A stretch of 64,000 nt of DNA. It comes from Verrucomicrobiales bacterium. GTDB taxonomy: Bacteria > Verrucomicrobiota > Verrucomicrobiia > Verrucomicrobiales > DEV007. The notes below the pieces were generated by a model. That model was not told the DNA's origin, searched no databases, and saw only the letters and a program-made list of their open reading frames with translations. The translations under genes were made by a program, and so were the position numbers. The stretch spans positions 1 to 64,000 of the forward strand of contig PAAG01000036.1 in the NCBI GenBank assembly GCA_002698785.1. The letters are read 5' to 3'. Shown piece after piece: positions 53,301 through 62,741 of this stretch (position 1 is its first letter; each line of letters begins with the position of its first letter).

Positions 53301-55748
53301 CGAAAGTGACTGGAGTTCCACATTACCAAAATTCTCCAGGTAAAAGTCGATGGTTACCGTCTGCCCGCTCACCGAAGCATCTTTGGCAACACCGATCACC
53401 GGATCTGCAACCACCGTGAACATAGTGGCATCATTCTCCCCGGCTTCATTGGCATCACCATTGCCATTCGGATCGGGATCAGTGCCATTATCCGAAGGAT
53501 CGGTGACAGTCGTGTTCTCGGGAGAATCTCCGGAAAACGTGACCTGACTGCTGTAGCTGCCGAATCCGGTTCCTACATCCTCCACATTCTCCACCGTGAC
53601 CACCAAACGAATCTGTGCCGTATCGCCGGCAGCAAGAGTGCCGCTGGAAAGAAGCTGAGTCGTGTCGCTTCCATTAAATCCCGCGTTCAGAGTAATCGTG
53701 CCCGGATCGTCGATGAAAGAAGGCACACTGGTAACGGAATAATTTCCACTGCCCAGGACAACATCCAGATTCAGCGGAAGGGAGAGAGTATCCAGTTCCA
53801 CATCTCCGAGGTTCTCCAGGTAGATATCAAAAGTAGCCTGAGAACCAGATACGTTCACCGACAGCGCAGCACCGGCCGCGGGCATTTCAGGAGTGACGCT
53901 GAGTGCATCGGGAACGCCGGTCGCAAACTGAAGTTGTCCCGAATTGAACGCATCATTTCGTGTGCCCTGGAGAATTGTGACAGTATTATCGTCCTCCAGA
54001 GCCATACAATGGTCAGTAAAGAAGTTCCCCTGAGACGAATTTCCTACCAGCGCGTTCTCCGCCACAAAAGTCCCTGGCGTCGTTTCTGAAAAGACGACTA
54101 CCGCCTCTTCCAGGCGATTAGCCATATCGTCGAAGGCACTATACTGTCCCGACACTACTCTTTGGTCCGAGGCGTTAATTGCAATGTTGACCACAATGAC
54201 CTGTTCAAAAAAATCAGTTCCTGACGGAGCGGAAATCGAGCCCACCATAGAATTTGCGAAACTACCACCAGCGTCAGAAGTAATTCGCACCGTCGACTGC
54301 TCGAATGGGATGGTCTGCTGTGCATAGGCAATGTGAACCTTATCATTACTGTCGACAGCAAGAGAGGTGACGTAGACGTCGTTGGTATCGGCCACTTCTG
54401 TCGGCGCGCCCCAGGTTGTACCCGTTCTCTTCACATACCAGACATCGCCGCTGATCAGGTCGGGATCTTCCTTGACGTATGACACGTGGACATTTCCGGC
54501 ACTGTCGACAGCCCCGTCAATTCCGGAAATGCTGGACCCGCCGGATATGGTATCGACTGTCGTTCCATCAAACGCATTGGTTGTCCCTGATACGTTCCAG
54601 CCCATACCATTGTCGAATGCGTGGACGATATTGTAACTGTCCGGGTCCGTAGCATCGGACCACACGAAGATCATATGCGGATTCTCCGAGCTATCGAGCA
54701 GCATTACCGATTCACCATTTGCGACGGCCAGGAATCCATTTGGATGGGTAAAAATATAGATTCGGCGAAAGCTCCACGTTTCGGCAGAGGCGTCGAAAAA
54801 CCCGTAGGCTATCCCCCGTTCCGAACTGGAGCCTCCAGCCGTTTCTGCAACATGAATTGCCAAATGAATGTCTCCATTGGTGTCGAACTGAACGCCATTC
54901 ACGCCGATCTGATTGATTTTTCCGAGATTGGACAGCTGCATCGCTACAATCGACCCAGTCAGTCCAGAACCGGGAATCTCCGTCCAGGAAGATCCATTCC
55001 ACGTAGCGAATAACATATTTCCGCTATCTGACCCAGCGCTGTACTCCCACACTCCGTAAACGGTCCCGTCAGGGGCGATCGTAATGGAAGCATTATTGTT
55101 TGTGTCTGCTGTTCCAGTGAGAAACTGCCCATCTATAAAACCGAGAGTGTCTACAACATACGCAGCACGTGCACCCTCGTTGAAGGCGAGCTCGGCTTCC
55201 ACCTTTCCAACCGCAGTCTCAAGGTCCCAATCACCACCCAGGAGTTCCACACCCGTTGCATCGTTCGAAGCAGCTACATCTGCGGCGACACGCTCCGCGA
55301 ATGAAAGGATAAACTCCTGCCCCACGGTCCCAGCCGCCAGATCACAGCCGTAAAGAAGCACATCGCCACCCGGTGAAAGCGCTTCGCGAATCATCGACAA
55401 CTCCATGGCATAATCAGCCAGGCCAGCTTCCGTAATCGCAGCATTCCCCAAGTGCAGTTGCCCCCCTTCCGCATGGGAGAGAAGGTGAATCGCCGCATAG
55501 CCAGATTGATCTTGTAGCGTATCGGCTATCTGCGAAATCCCATCCCGATCCTTATTGAGAACTACGACTTCAACATCCTCACGCACTCCTGACAGCAAGA
55601 TCTCTGGATCCTTCACTCCAGCATCCACGAACAGGATCTCTTTCGACAAGCGAGTTTCTGAAGTATCTGCGGCAGAGGCAGTTGTATAAAAGGCAAAAAG
55701 TGTGAGTACATAGCAGTACCCGGCAAAACAGCGGAGCAGGTCTTTCAT
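50358..55748 (-). CDS. Giant exported adhesin-like protein (DUF4347, SdrD-B, beta-helix)
   Basis: From the ATG at 55748 the product is 1796 residues with signal MKDLLRCFAGYCYVLTLFAF. Domains in order: DUF4347 (about 35-190, IHLLSHAEGGQLHLGN, then LLYGCDLAAGTVGQEF); a propeller-like sialidase-style region (about 215-600); three repeats of about 150 residues of DUF11-like type (VIGVAKDxSxxGxTxTIDFY), each ending in an Asp-rich DPDPDGDGNPDEAGEND-type loop; an SdrD-B-like domain (IGDLVWDDMDGDGMRDAGEP, about 1105); a parallel beta-helix with anchor-Q block (about 1220-1560); and the RPDxR domain (about 1650-1760) shared with the protein at 26684. The family is displayed on the surface and binds calcium. 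A longer start at 55835 buries the signal. Confidence 0.9.
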   Translation of the reverse strand: MKDLLRCFAGYCYVLTLFAFYTTASAADTSETRLSKEILFVDAGVKDPEILLSGVREDVEVVVLNKDRDGISQIADTLQDQSGYAAIHLLSHAEGGQLHLGNAAITEAGLADYAMELSMIREALSPGGDVLLYGCDLAAGTVGQEFILSFAERVAADVAASNDATGVELLGGDWDLETAVGKVEAELAFNEGARAAYVVDTLGFIDGQFLTGTADTNNNASITIAPDGTVYGVWEYSAGSDSGNMLFATWNGSSWTEIPGSGLTGSIVAMQLSNLGKINQIGVNGVQFDTNGDIHLAIHVAETAGGSSSERGIAYGFFDASAETWSFRRIYIFTHPNGFLAVANGESVMLLDSSENPHMIFVWSDATDPDSYNIVHAFDNGMGWNVSGTTNAFDGTTVDTISGGSSISGIDGAVDSAGNVHVSYVKEDPDLISGDVWYVKRTGTTWGAPTEVADTNDVYVTSLAVDSNDKVHIAYAQQTIPFEQSTVRITSDAGGSFANSMVGSISAPSGTDFFEQVIVVNIAINASDQRVVSGQYSAFDDMANRLEEAVVVFSETTPGTFVAENALVGNSSQGNFFTDHCMALEDDNTVTILQGTRNDAFNSGQLQFATGVPDALSVTPEMPAAGAALSVNVSGSQATFDIYLENLGDVELDTLSLPLNLDVVLGSGNYSVTSVPSFIDDPGTITLNAGFNGSDTTQLLSSGTLAAGDTAQIRLVVTVENVEDVGTGFGSYSSQVTFSGDSPENTTVTDPSDNGTDPDPNGNGDANEAGENDATMFTVVADPVIGVAKDASVSGQTVTIDFYLENFGNVELQSLSLVDDLDSVFGAGNYTVTSGPSLIDDPGTITLNGGFDGSGTTQLITSGTLSVNETAQIRIVVETAALQDTGSGLGIYSNQVTASGQGPGIPPDSDLSDSGTDPDPDGDGNPDEAGENDATSITVAEQPVIGVAKDVSITGRTATIDFYLENFGNVTLSQVSLPVDLDATFGAGNYSITSPPSLIDDPGTLMLNGSFNGGGMTDIFVPGSSTLAFADTAQIRVVVEVTTVTDQGSGLGIYDCQVTAAAQSPDGTMTSDLSDSGSDPDPNGNGDPTDASEDDPSSVTLRGSIGDLVWDDMDGDGMRDAGEPGLAGVTVFLDQNQNDTLDGGEPFAATNSTGGYEFTDLAAGTYYVRVDVTTLPAGFVLTSGANPQVVSLFAGEQDDTIDFAFSLPEMPSLEVTTTGDVVNAFDEETSVREALEYAATLMGGQEVTFDPALFAGGAATFPIATELQITSSVTITGPGADLAIFDGGSVSNVFAVDDSTGTVQKVVLSSIAIQNGEGASRSDGGAITNVEDLILIGVEISDCTSSAAIAGIYSTGPLSIFNSLLANNSGLDYGGIFQAGTENLTIVNSTLSGNSGIGVGLADTSTMLLSNTTITGNTGSSAVVLTSGVSLTIDNSIVAGNNSGDIDGAATATVVSNGANFIGDPQGEPDFSSDASFASTGTVIGDVLDPTLSDNGGPTRTHALVPGSPAIDAGLDADLVDDVLDLDGDMDTLEPQPFDQRGVGFERVIMGDPASGVATVDMGAFELFAPPTFDAGLFSVASTAGPIDLLDLTGATPDDGMFFGPGVSGSTFDPSSLAPGQYVISYTITDEFGVKNVNSFTIELFRGSYRPDLRYGLRGNARRHDGDNRYGGGQSLNIETRQPRNVFFLSAENDGNVPDSLRTKARGIAKRDLNVRIVEKGGDGNVTGAFLRGGHVSELRGGAFTRYKVIMKIKDRIRSRNFASRWICSSESSRSARDKNRVLIQYKSPFERPESL

Positions 55749-56000
55749 GGCAGGACGTTTTTCAGGCGGAGAATTAGGTGAGTATGAGGTCAGAATACAG
55801 AAACATCCAACCATTATTGAACGCGAAGTCGTCACCTCGTAAAAACTGCGTGTCCATCCGAACCACGCCTTTTTGCCATATTTTTCCCCATATCTATGTC
55901 CTTCTCGTGAACTTCCCTCTGACCACCAGGTTGATCACTTCCCGGAGTGTATTTTGAGAAAAGTTGACGGACCTCCCCTTCTCGTATACTCCATTCGATC

Positions 56001-56480
56001 ATGGCATCTGAACCGATTATCGATCTCGCGACTCTCGACACCTCCTCCGTAGCTTTTTCCAAGGAGCAAGTGCTCGGGCTGAACCGTCAGCGTTACGAAT
56101 TCGAGCAGCTCGACAAACTGATCCACCTCGATGTCGAAGGCGGGTTCGCCGTTGGTTTCAAACACCAGAGCCCCGAAGAATTCTGGACTCGCGGTCACAT
56201 CCCCGGTCGTCCTCTCATGCCTGGCGTGCTCATGATTGAGATGGCCGCCCAGGTCAGCTCCCTCATTTTCCACCTGAAATTCGATCCCGAAGGCGAAAAG
56301 TTCTTCGGTTTCGCCGGTGTCGACAAAGTGAAATTCCGTGGCGGCGTCGAGCCCGGAGACGACCTCGTCATGGTCGTAAAGGCGACTCGCCTGAGATCTC
56401 GGATGGCCAGCTTCCAGGCCCAAGGATTCGTAGGCGACAACTTCGTGTTCGAAGGAGAAATCACCGGCATCGTCCTGTAG
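56001..56480 (+). CDS. FabZ-like 3-hydroxyacyl-[ACP] dehydratase
   Basis: A 159-residue hot-dog-fold protein. EFWTRGHIPGRPLMPGVLMI contains the FabZ/FabA active-site pattern with catalytic His and the downstream MIEMAAQ helix bearing the Glu. FAGVDKVKFRGGVEPGDDLV is the second conserved strand pair. FabZ removes water from 3-hydroxyacyl-ACP in fatty-acid elongation. It stands apart from fatty-acid genes, between large exported-protein genes, so it may serve a special acyl chain instead of the housekeeping cycle. Confidence 0.88.
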   Translation: MASEPIIDLATLDTSSVAFSKEQVLGLNRQRYEFEQLDKLIHLDVEGGFAVGFKHQSPEEFWTRGHIPGRPLMPGVLMIEMAAQVSSLIFHLKFDPEGEKFFGFAGVDKVKFRGGVEPGDDLVMVVKATRLRSRMASFQAQGFVGDNFVFEGEITGIVL

Positions 56481-56504
56481 CGGACAATTTCCAGATCGGC
56501 GACA

Positions 56505-59500
56505 CTACTCCCCTACCTTCGCCTTCGGAAACCCGGAACTGGTGCAGAGAAACGGGGCGAGAAATGCGATGGCATTGACCTCGCCATACTCTTCTTCCCA
56601 CTTGGGATACAATTTCTTTTGTGCTTCCGTTAGAGATTGGAAGGCCGGAGTGTCATTGAGGAACATGTCGTAGAAGGAGGACATGATCTCCACCGTCGCC
56701 TGGTCTCCCACCGGCCACAGGGTCAAAATGATATTCCGCGCCCCTGCCGTGTTGAGTGCCTGACGAATTCCGAGAACACCCTCATCACCGAACGCGGTCC
56801 CCGCACCCGTGTCACAAGCACTCAGGACAACGAGCTCGGTAGCAGAGAGATCCAGCTCTGCCATTTCCGCCGCAAGCACCACCCCGTCATTTACCGGGTC
56901 CGGAACTTTACCTTCGGCCCAGACAGAAAAGGTATCCTGCGCACTTGTCAGGGCGAGACCCGACACGTACATGGGATGGCGAATGGATTGCCGCGGCGAA
57001 AGCGTCTCAGTTTCCGAATCCCCCTCCTTCTCAGTTCCCACCACCAACTCATCCAAGATGAATCCGTGGGTAGCTAGATGGACAATCGACGCGCCCTGAC
57101 ATTGTTCATCGAGGGCCGACTCCGTTGCCTTCTCCCCAGTCAAACGAACCACCTCGAAATCCTTTTCAGCCAGCTTCCCCTCGATCCCTTCGACTTCCTT
57201 GCGCGTCCCGGGAAGAGGAACGAACGAAATCGCCGGAGTGGCGGATACCAGATTCTCCTCTACTCCACTTCTAATCTCAGTAGCCGCATCTGAGTTCTCC
57301 GCAAGTAGGACCTCAGCTTCGCCACCATTCTCAAAGACAGCATCACCTAACAAGAGCGCACGTCGGGATGGGGCTTCAGTTGAAGTTGAACCGGTAACCA
57401 GGTCGCGCCCACTCGTCACATAGCGAACGTCATACTTCGAGAGGAGAGTGTTCTTTTCCCCGTCACGCAGAAATGCGAGGGGGATAAAGTGAAGCTGGTC
57501 CCCGGGACTCAGGATCACGGTTTTCATACCTCCCAGATGCTCCTCGATCGGGGCAATGACCGCGTCGTAAAGAGCCGTTTCCGCTTCGCGAAATTTCTGC
57601 ACACGTTCTTCGTCTTTCACCAGCTCCGCCGTCGCCACGGTGATGATCTCGCGATAGGTCTCGATGGCTTCCTCAATAGGTGCTGCCGGACCGTGAGGAA
57701 TGAAAACTGCCTCGCCCTCTTTCTTCAAAAGCACAGAAGCATAATGGAGTTCCTTGTTTTCCTCCTTCGTGATCGGCTCATAGCGGAACATCTCCACAAG
57801 AGCTGCGTCGGCGGGAAGTACGCTGCGAACCTCATCCGGCCCGATGGAACAGGGAGCTACTCCTGCCTTCTCCGTTTCTAACATGTCCGCAATCTGCTTC
57901 TCAGTGCTTTCCAGCTCCGCTCTCAAAGCAGCCGCCTCCTTGCTATGCTGTCCCTTTTCAAGGATCGCTCGGTGAAACCGGTTCGCCAGGTTCTCGCGCT
58001 TCGCCATCATCTCTACGGCTTGCTCATTTTCCGCCAGCTTACCTGCTGCACGACGACGCTCACTTAGCATATCGAGGACGGCACCTTTCAGCCGAATCTG
58101 CTCCTCGACCATCAAATCGGCATCACCCAGTGTCCCCGGTAGATTCACCGTATTATCACCCGCTCGAGCCACCAGACACTCCCGCTCCGAGAAATAGGTC
58201 AGAATACGGCGCCACCTTTCGTAATCCAGTTCGAGAGCCTGCTTTCCGAGCTCCAGCGCCTTTTCTCTCTCTCCTGATAAATGATAGGTTAATGCAAGGT
58301 CGGCTTTGGCAGTGCGAATCGAATAACCAGCGTCTCCGTTCTCTTTTTCATAAATGGCCACAGCTTGCTCGAATAAATCCGCAGCTTTTGCAAAATCTCG
58401 CATGGCATAGTAATGCCCCGACGATAAAAGAGCATGGGCCGTCCGTTCGTGTTCCGGCCCGTGTATTTCTTTCGCAAGCTCGATGGCGAGTTCAAAGGTC
58501 TTCTCGGCCTCTTCCTCTTTGCTTTGATCGGCAAGCACTTGTGCTCGCGACGCCGCTATGAGCGGTCGCAGAGACTGGTCGACTTCCTGATCTTCCAGTA
58601 GCTCCATCGCTCGTACGAAAGCTTTGTTCGCCTGCTCAAGCTTACCCTGGTCAGACAATATCAGTCCCAGGCCGTAAAGGTTCGCAGCGAGTTTGTAATG
58701 ATCCTCCCCAAAGATTGATTCATTAATTTCGAGAGCCTTTGCATACATGCGTTGGGCTTCTTCGTTCTGTCCGAGTCGGACGAAAAGCGATGCTCGATTC
58801 ACGCAAACTGCCGCCAAGTCAGGATGATTCGGACCGTACGCGCCCTCCATCAATTCCATGCAGCGCAAGAGCGCCCGGTCCTGATCTGCATAGTCGCCGA
58901 GGTAGTTGTAAATAGTCGAAAGATTGAACAATGCAGTGATCGCAAGCGGGGTCTCTTTTCCGTAGGAGTCTTGCGCGGTATCAACAGCTTTCTGGTAGAT
59001 CCTCTTTGCTTCCTTGTAGCCCCCCCGGCTCGTCGCAATGTTTCCTTGAGTAATCAGGATCGACACATACTTGTCTGGATCCTGCTTTTCTGAGCGTTCC
59101 AAATCTGTCACTGCCGAAGCGAGTAGTTCATCCGCTTTATCGAATTCACCTACGGCAGAATAGAGACTGGCGAGGTTCGTATACAGATTCAGCGAAGCAT
59201 CTACTGGTTCCCCACTGGACACCTCCCCTGCATTTGTCAGGGCCTCTTCATAAGTCTTCCTCGCCTTTTCGATTTCCCCCATAGCATGGTAGAGAGAGCC
59301 GAGATTTCCTGCCGCAACGAGCAATTCTGAGTCGTCGGGTTCAAAACTGGAAAGGCAATAGTCATGATAATCCGTCAGGAATCCCTCGGCAGCTTCGAAC
59401 TTTCCGAGGTCTGCCAGATTGTTCCCGTAGTCCGACATCGCATTATAAATCTCGGGATGACCAGGCGCATAGCAAGCCGCTTTTGCGTCGAGCGCTTTGA

Positions 59501-60674
59501 TCAGGAGTTTCTCCGAATCCTCATATTTACTCTGCTCCTGCATCAGTGTCCCATACAAATGATACACGTGCGCAGTACGACGATGACCGGTGCCCAGCTT
59601 CTTTTCAAACACATCGAGTGCATAGATAAAGCACTCCTCAGCCTCTGCTGCTCTATTGTTCTCCCGGTGAACACTGCCCAGGACATAGTTTGCTATTCCA
59701 TCTCCCAGCGAAGATTCATCGTCAATGGCCACGATTACCTTGATCGCTTTCTCGGCTAAAAACTGAGCCTGCTCAAGATCTTCCATATCGAGATAAAGCT
59801 CCGCCAAGATGGCCAGGGCATAGGCCGTCTTCGTATGGTTCTTCCCCACCTCGGATGCGCAGGCGTTCGCCAGATCAGTCAGAATAAGCTCGGCTTTTTC
59901 ATACTCTCTGATTTCGAGATAGAGCGACCCAAGGTTGTCCGTCATCCTCAGGTTCTCTAAGTGCGTCATGCCGAACTCCTTGTGGCACACATCCATTCCG
60001 GCCTGGAAGGATTTCTCCGCTTCTTCAAACATCCCCCAGAATTGCTGGAGCAAGCCTCGATTCTCGTATAGAACGACAAAATCGAGTGGTTTGGCCTCTG
60101 GATCTTGCTTCAGGTTCTCCAGCACTTTCTCGTAGATGACCTCCGCTTCTTCCGGTCGGTCGTTTCTCCCATAGAATTCGGCCAGATTGCTCATATCGAC
60201 ACCCGTCCTGCGAGCCTTCGCGCCGAGAGCTTCCGAGGACAGTTCGACTGCCATCTTGTAGTACTTTTCGGCCTCCTCCACTTTTTCCAGCGCATCGTAA
60301 GACTCCGCCAGCCAGTTGACGATCAGACTGAGTGTCTTCGGCTTCTCTTTCCCATCGTCGTAATAGTTCACCGCCTCCAGGAGCGCAGGGACTGCCCTTT
60401 CATACTCGCCCCCCATGTAATAGCACTGGCCCAGAGACATATTGCACTGGGCGACCATGTTATGATCCGCGCCGAACATTTCGATCGCCTGGTCGCGGAA
60501 TCTCTCTGCATAAGGCGCAGCCTCGAGATACTTCCCCTGCTCTTTGAGTGACGTCATTTTCGTCGCCACCTCGCGGACCTCCTCTTCCGTAACCGCTGAG
60601 GCTTCACTTGGTAAAAAATGAGCCAACAGAAGCACGGCACAGAGAAAGGAGAATAAAAAGCGGGCAGGCATCAA
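56505..60674 (-). CDS. Secreted TPR - CHAT domain protein
   Basis: A 1389-residue protein with a signal peptide (FLFSFLCAVLLLAHFLPSEA). About 20 TPR-type units of the 42-residue class fill residues 35-830. The C-terminal CHAT peptidase domain (about 1010-1385) keeps both catalytic elements: VHLATHGF (His, about 1199) and VVLSACDTGAG (Cys, about 1286). CHAT is a caspase-like cysteine protease fold. In gram-negative bacteria TPR-CHAT proteins are mostly cytosolic (for example with type III-E CRISPR effectors), so an exported one is unusual. No CRISPR or gasdermin gene is near. It runs divergently from the pseudopilin-vWA gene. Confidence 0.9.
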   Translation of the reverse strand: MMPARFLFSFLCAVLLLAHFLPSEASAVTEEEVREVATKMTSLKEQGKYLEAAPYAERFRDQAIEMFGADHNMVAQCNMSLGQCYYMGGEYERAVPALLEAVNYYDDGKEKPKTLSLIVNWLAESYDALEKVEEAEKYYKMAVELSSEALGAKARRTGVDMSNLAEFYGRNDRPEEAEVIYEKVLENLKQDPEAKPLDFVVLYENRGLLQQFWGMFEEAEKSFQAGMDVCHKEFGMTHLENLRMTDNLGSLYLEIREYEKAELILTDLANACASEVGKNHTKTAYALAILAELYLDMEDLEQAQFLAEKAIKVIVAIDDESSLGDGIANYVLGSVHRENNRAAEAEECFIYALDVFEKKLGTGHRRTAHVYHLYGTLMQEQSKYEDSEKLLIKALDAKAACYAPGHPEIYNAMSDYGNNLADLGKFEAAEGFLTDYHDYCLSSFEPDDSELLVAAGNLGSLYHAMGEIEKARKTYEEALTNAGEVSSGEPVDASLNLYTNLASLYSAVGEFDKADELLASAVTDLERSEKQDPDKYVSILITQGNIATSRGGYKEAKRIYQKAVDTAQDSYGKETPLAITALFNLSTIYNYLGDYADQDRALLRCMELMEGAYGPNHPDLAAVCVNRASLFVRLGQNEEAQRMYAKALEINESIFGEDHYKLAANLYGLGLILSDQGKLEQANKAFVRAMELLEDQEVDQSLRPLIAASRAQVLADQSKEEEAEKTFELAIELAKEIHGPEHERTAHALLSSGHYYAMRDFAKAADLFEQAVAIYEKENGDAGYSIRTAKADLALTYHLSGEREKALELGKQALELDYERWRRILTYFSERECLVARAGDNTVNLPGTLGDADLMVEEQIRLKGAVLDMLSERRRAAGKLAENEQAVEMMAKRENLANRFHRAILEKGQHSKEAAALRAELESTEKQIADMLETEKAGVAPCSIGPDEVRSVLPADAALVEMFRYEPITKEENKELHYASVLLKKEGEAVFIPHGPAAPIEEAIETYREIITVATAELVKDEERVQKFREAETALYDAVIAPIEEHLGGMKTVILSPGDQLHFIPLAFLRDGEKNTLLSKYDVRYVTSGRDLVTGSTSTEAPSRRALLLGDAVFENGGEAEVLLAENSDAATEIRSGVEENLVSATPAISFVPLPGTRKEVEGIEGKLAEKDFEVVRLTGEKATESALDEQCQGASIVHLATHGFILDELVVGTEKEGDSETETLSPRQSIRHPMYVSGLALTSAQDTFSVWAEGKVPDPVNDGVVLAAEMAELDLSATELVVLSACDTGAGTAFGDEGVLGIRQALNTAGARNIILTLWPVGDQATVEIMSSFYDMFLNDTPAFQSLTEAQKKLYPKWEEEYGEVNAIAFLAPFLCTSSGFPKAKVGE

Positions 60675-60967
60675 GACCCGTGCACTACAAACAACTAATG
60701 ATCAAGCCAACGAAGGAAAAACAATTTCTCACCTATCGACTCACTAACACAACTACTCATGTATTTTTCCACCGCAAAACGTATAGGAGCACCCTGCTTT
60801 GAATATAAAGATCTATTAATAAACTAAGTGCCCCAATCTACAAAATCTCCCGAAAAAACGTCGCAATAAGTGCCAAAACAGCGTTTTCGCCCATCCTGAG
60901 GGCAAAAATGTGAAAATTCTTGTTTTTATTGTTTTTTATATTTGCAAAGTGCAATACAACTTTCTCT
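60675..60967. promoter_or_regulatory. Divergent promoter region, A/T-rich
   Basis: The 293 bases between the CHAT gene and the pseudopilin-vWA gene are unusually A/T-rich with long T-tracts near 60920-60950, the likely site of both promoters. No distinct operator stands out. Confidence 0.4.
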
Positions 60968-62680
60968 ATGAATTCATGCGGAGGGAGGAAAAAGCATGGG
61001 TTCACTTTAATTGAGGTGCTCGCCGTAGTGTCTGCAGTTGGGGTGATCTCTGCGATCGCGTTTTCATCATTCGGAAACATTCGAGACAACGCGAAACACG
61101 CGAAGCTCAATACCGATGTCACCACCGTGAACTCTGCGGTGAAGCAATTCCTGACGAGTGGAGGTTCGCTGGATAAACTAACGAAGCCTCAGGACATCAT
61201 CGATGCCCTCAAGGCGGACACAGCAGAAGACGTTCGCAGCACTGTGACCGGTTTCTCCGGTTCTTCCATCGACCCGCGTCTGAAGGTGGTGACAGGGAAA
61301 GCTGGAAACGACCAGCCCGTCGTGACCTGGAGTGCCACGGATACAAAGTTTGTCATCAACCCTAATGGAGGATCCGGTATTCTGGAGTTTGTGTTAGACG
61401 AGAACCTCGCTGATGTGGACTACGGAAAGAGGATAAGCACCCCGACCGTTTCGTATAATAAGGATCCCGGCTGGATCTGGGCCTATCAAGATTCTCCGGC
61501 AACAGCACCGATCGGACCATCCGAGATCCCCGTCACGAATGTTCCAAATGCGGAGATTCCCCCTCCGATGACAAAGCTGTCTCCTCCGCAGATATCCATC
61601 GCGAGCGGCACCTTCACAGAAGATCAAATGCCACTGACCGTTTACTTGTCGAATCCCAATGATCCTTCGACATGGATCATGTTTTCGATCAACGATGGCC
61701 CCTTTTCTGAATACTCGGGGCCAATCACAGTCACTGAGGCTACCTCTGTAACGGCGTATGCTGAGGGTGTTTCGAATTTGTGGATCACAAGCGACGATGT
61801 CCACGCCTCTTATCAGGTCAGTCCTCCACCTCCTCCGGAGAATCTTTCACCACCTGAGATCTTTCTGACGGCCACCACTTTTACTGACACCATATCTGAG
61901 ATCACTCTTTCGATAACGAATCCCAACGTCGCGGGCTCTTCCGATCTGTATTATTCCATTGTTGCCCCCGCGGTTGCGCATCCACAGCGGACGAACTGGA
62001 CACGCTACAGCGGCCCCCTTCTTACCTCGATCGTCGATTTCCCCGATGGATACGAGATCGCCACCTACGCGAGATCCACCGATACAGCCAAATACATTGA
62101 TAGCGCCACCTCCACCGCAGCAACTACCGTAGAGTTCCTCGGCATCTCCGTTACCGGAGACGTCTTGTTTGTCGTCGATGGCTCCGGGTCCATGCGGACA
62201 GATTTTGGCAGTTCGACTCGTTTCGAATTCACCATTAACAAACTCATCGAGGTGATTGAGCTCCTGCCGGCATCCATACGATACAACGTCGCTTTCTTTG
62301 CAGATGGAGTTCACTGGACCGACGGCTCGGATCAACTCAAGAAAGCGACAAGTCCAAATAAGAATGCGACGATCAATAGTGTGGGTAACATCGTGGCTGA
62401 TGGCAGGGGGACTTTTTACACTGCTGCTCTTTCGCTACCGGAACAGTTTACCCCTCTGCCCAAACAGGTAATCATGCTATCCGACGGCCTGCCGACCGAC
62501 ACCGGGTTTCTCTCCAAGGCGGAAGAACTCGCAGCACTCGGCATCCGCGTCGATACGGTCGGGCTTGCCCTGTCTTCGACCGATGCCGGCGAAGGAACTT
62601 CTACCGAATACTCGACAAATCCCCTCTCCGAAATCGCCCGCTTGACCGGGGGTAGTTACATCCTGCTCGACAAGCCGTAG
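60968..62680 (+). CDS. Type IV pseudopilin / von Willebrand A fusion
   Basis: From the ATG at 60968 the product is 570 residues with a short basic leader MNSCGGRKKHG, cleaved before FTLIEVLAVVSAVGVIS, the class III prepilin motif with Glu at +5. Residues 200-385 hold two chitobiase-C-like repeats (ISIASGTFTEDQMPLTVYLS, then IFLTATTFTDTISEITLSIT). Residues 398-570 are a vWA domain with DGSGS (MIDAS) and the downstream LSDG Asp. A pilin-vWA fusion would display an adhesive, metal-dependent head on a pilus or type II-like pseudopilus. In-frame TTG at 60920 gives a longer start that would spoil the leader. Confidence 0.88.
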   Translation: MNSCGGRKKHGFTLIEVLAVVSAVGVISAIAFSSFGNIRDNAKHAKLNTDVTTVNSAVKQFLTSGGSLDKLTKPQDIIDALKADTAEDVRSTVTGFSGSSIDPRLKVVTGKAGNDQPVVTWSATDTKFVINPNGGSGILEFVLDENLADVDYGKRISTPTVSYNKDPGWIWAYQDSPATAPIGPSEIPVTNVPNAEIPPPMTKLSPPQISIASGTFTEDQMPLTVYLSNPNDPSTWIMFSINDGPFSEYSGPITVTEATSVTAYAEGVSNLWITSDDVHASYQVSPPPPPENLSPPEIFLTATTFTDTISEITLSITNPNVAGSSDLYYSIVAPAVAHPQRTNWTRYSGPLLTSIVDFPDGYEIATYARSTDTAKYIDSATSTAATTVEFLGISVTGDVLFVVDGSGSMRTDFGSSTRFEFTINKLIEVIELLPASIRYNVAFFADGVHWTDGSDQLKKATSPNKNATINSVGNIVADGRGTFYTAALSLPEQFTPLPKQVIMLSDGLPTDTGFLSKAEELAALGIRVDTVGLALSSTDAGEGTSTEYSTNPLSEIARLTGGSYILLDKP

Positions 62681-62741
62681 CTTCTCATGCGTCAGTGTGA
62701 ACCTGGTAAATCATCCATCCAGGCGAACTCGGTGCCGTGCG

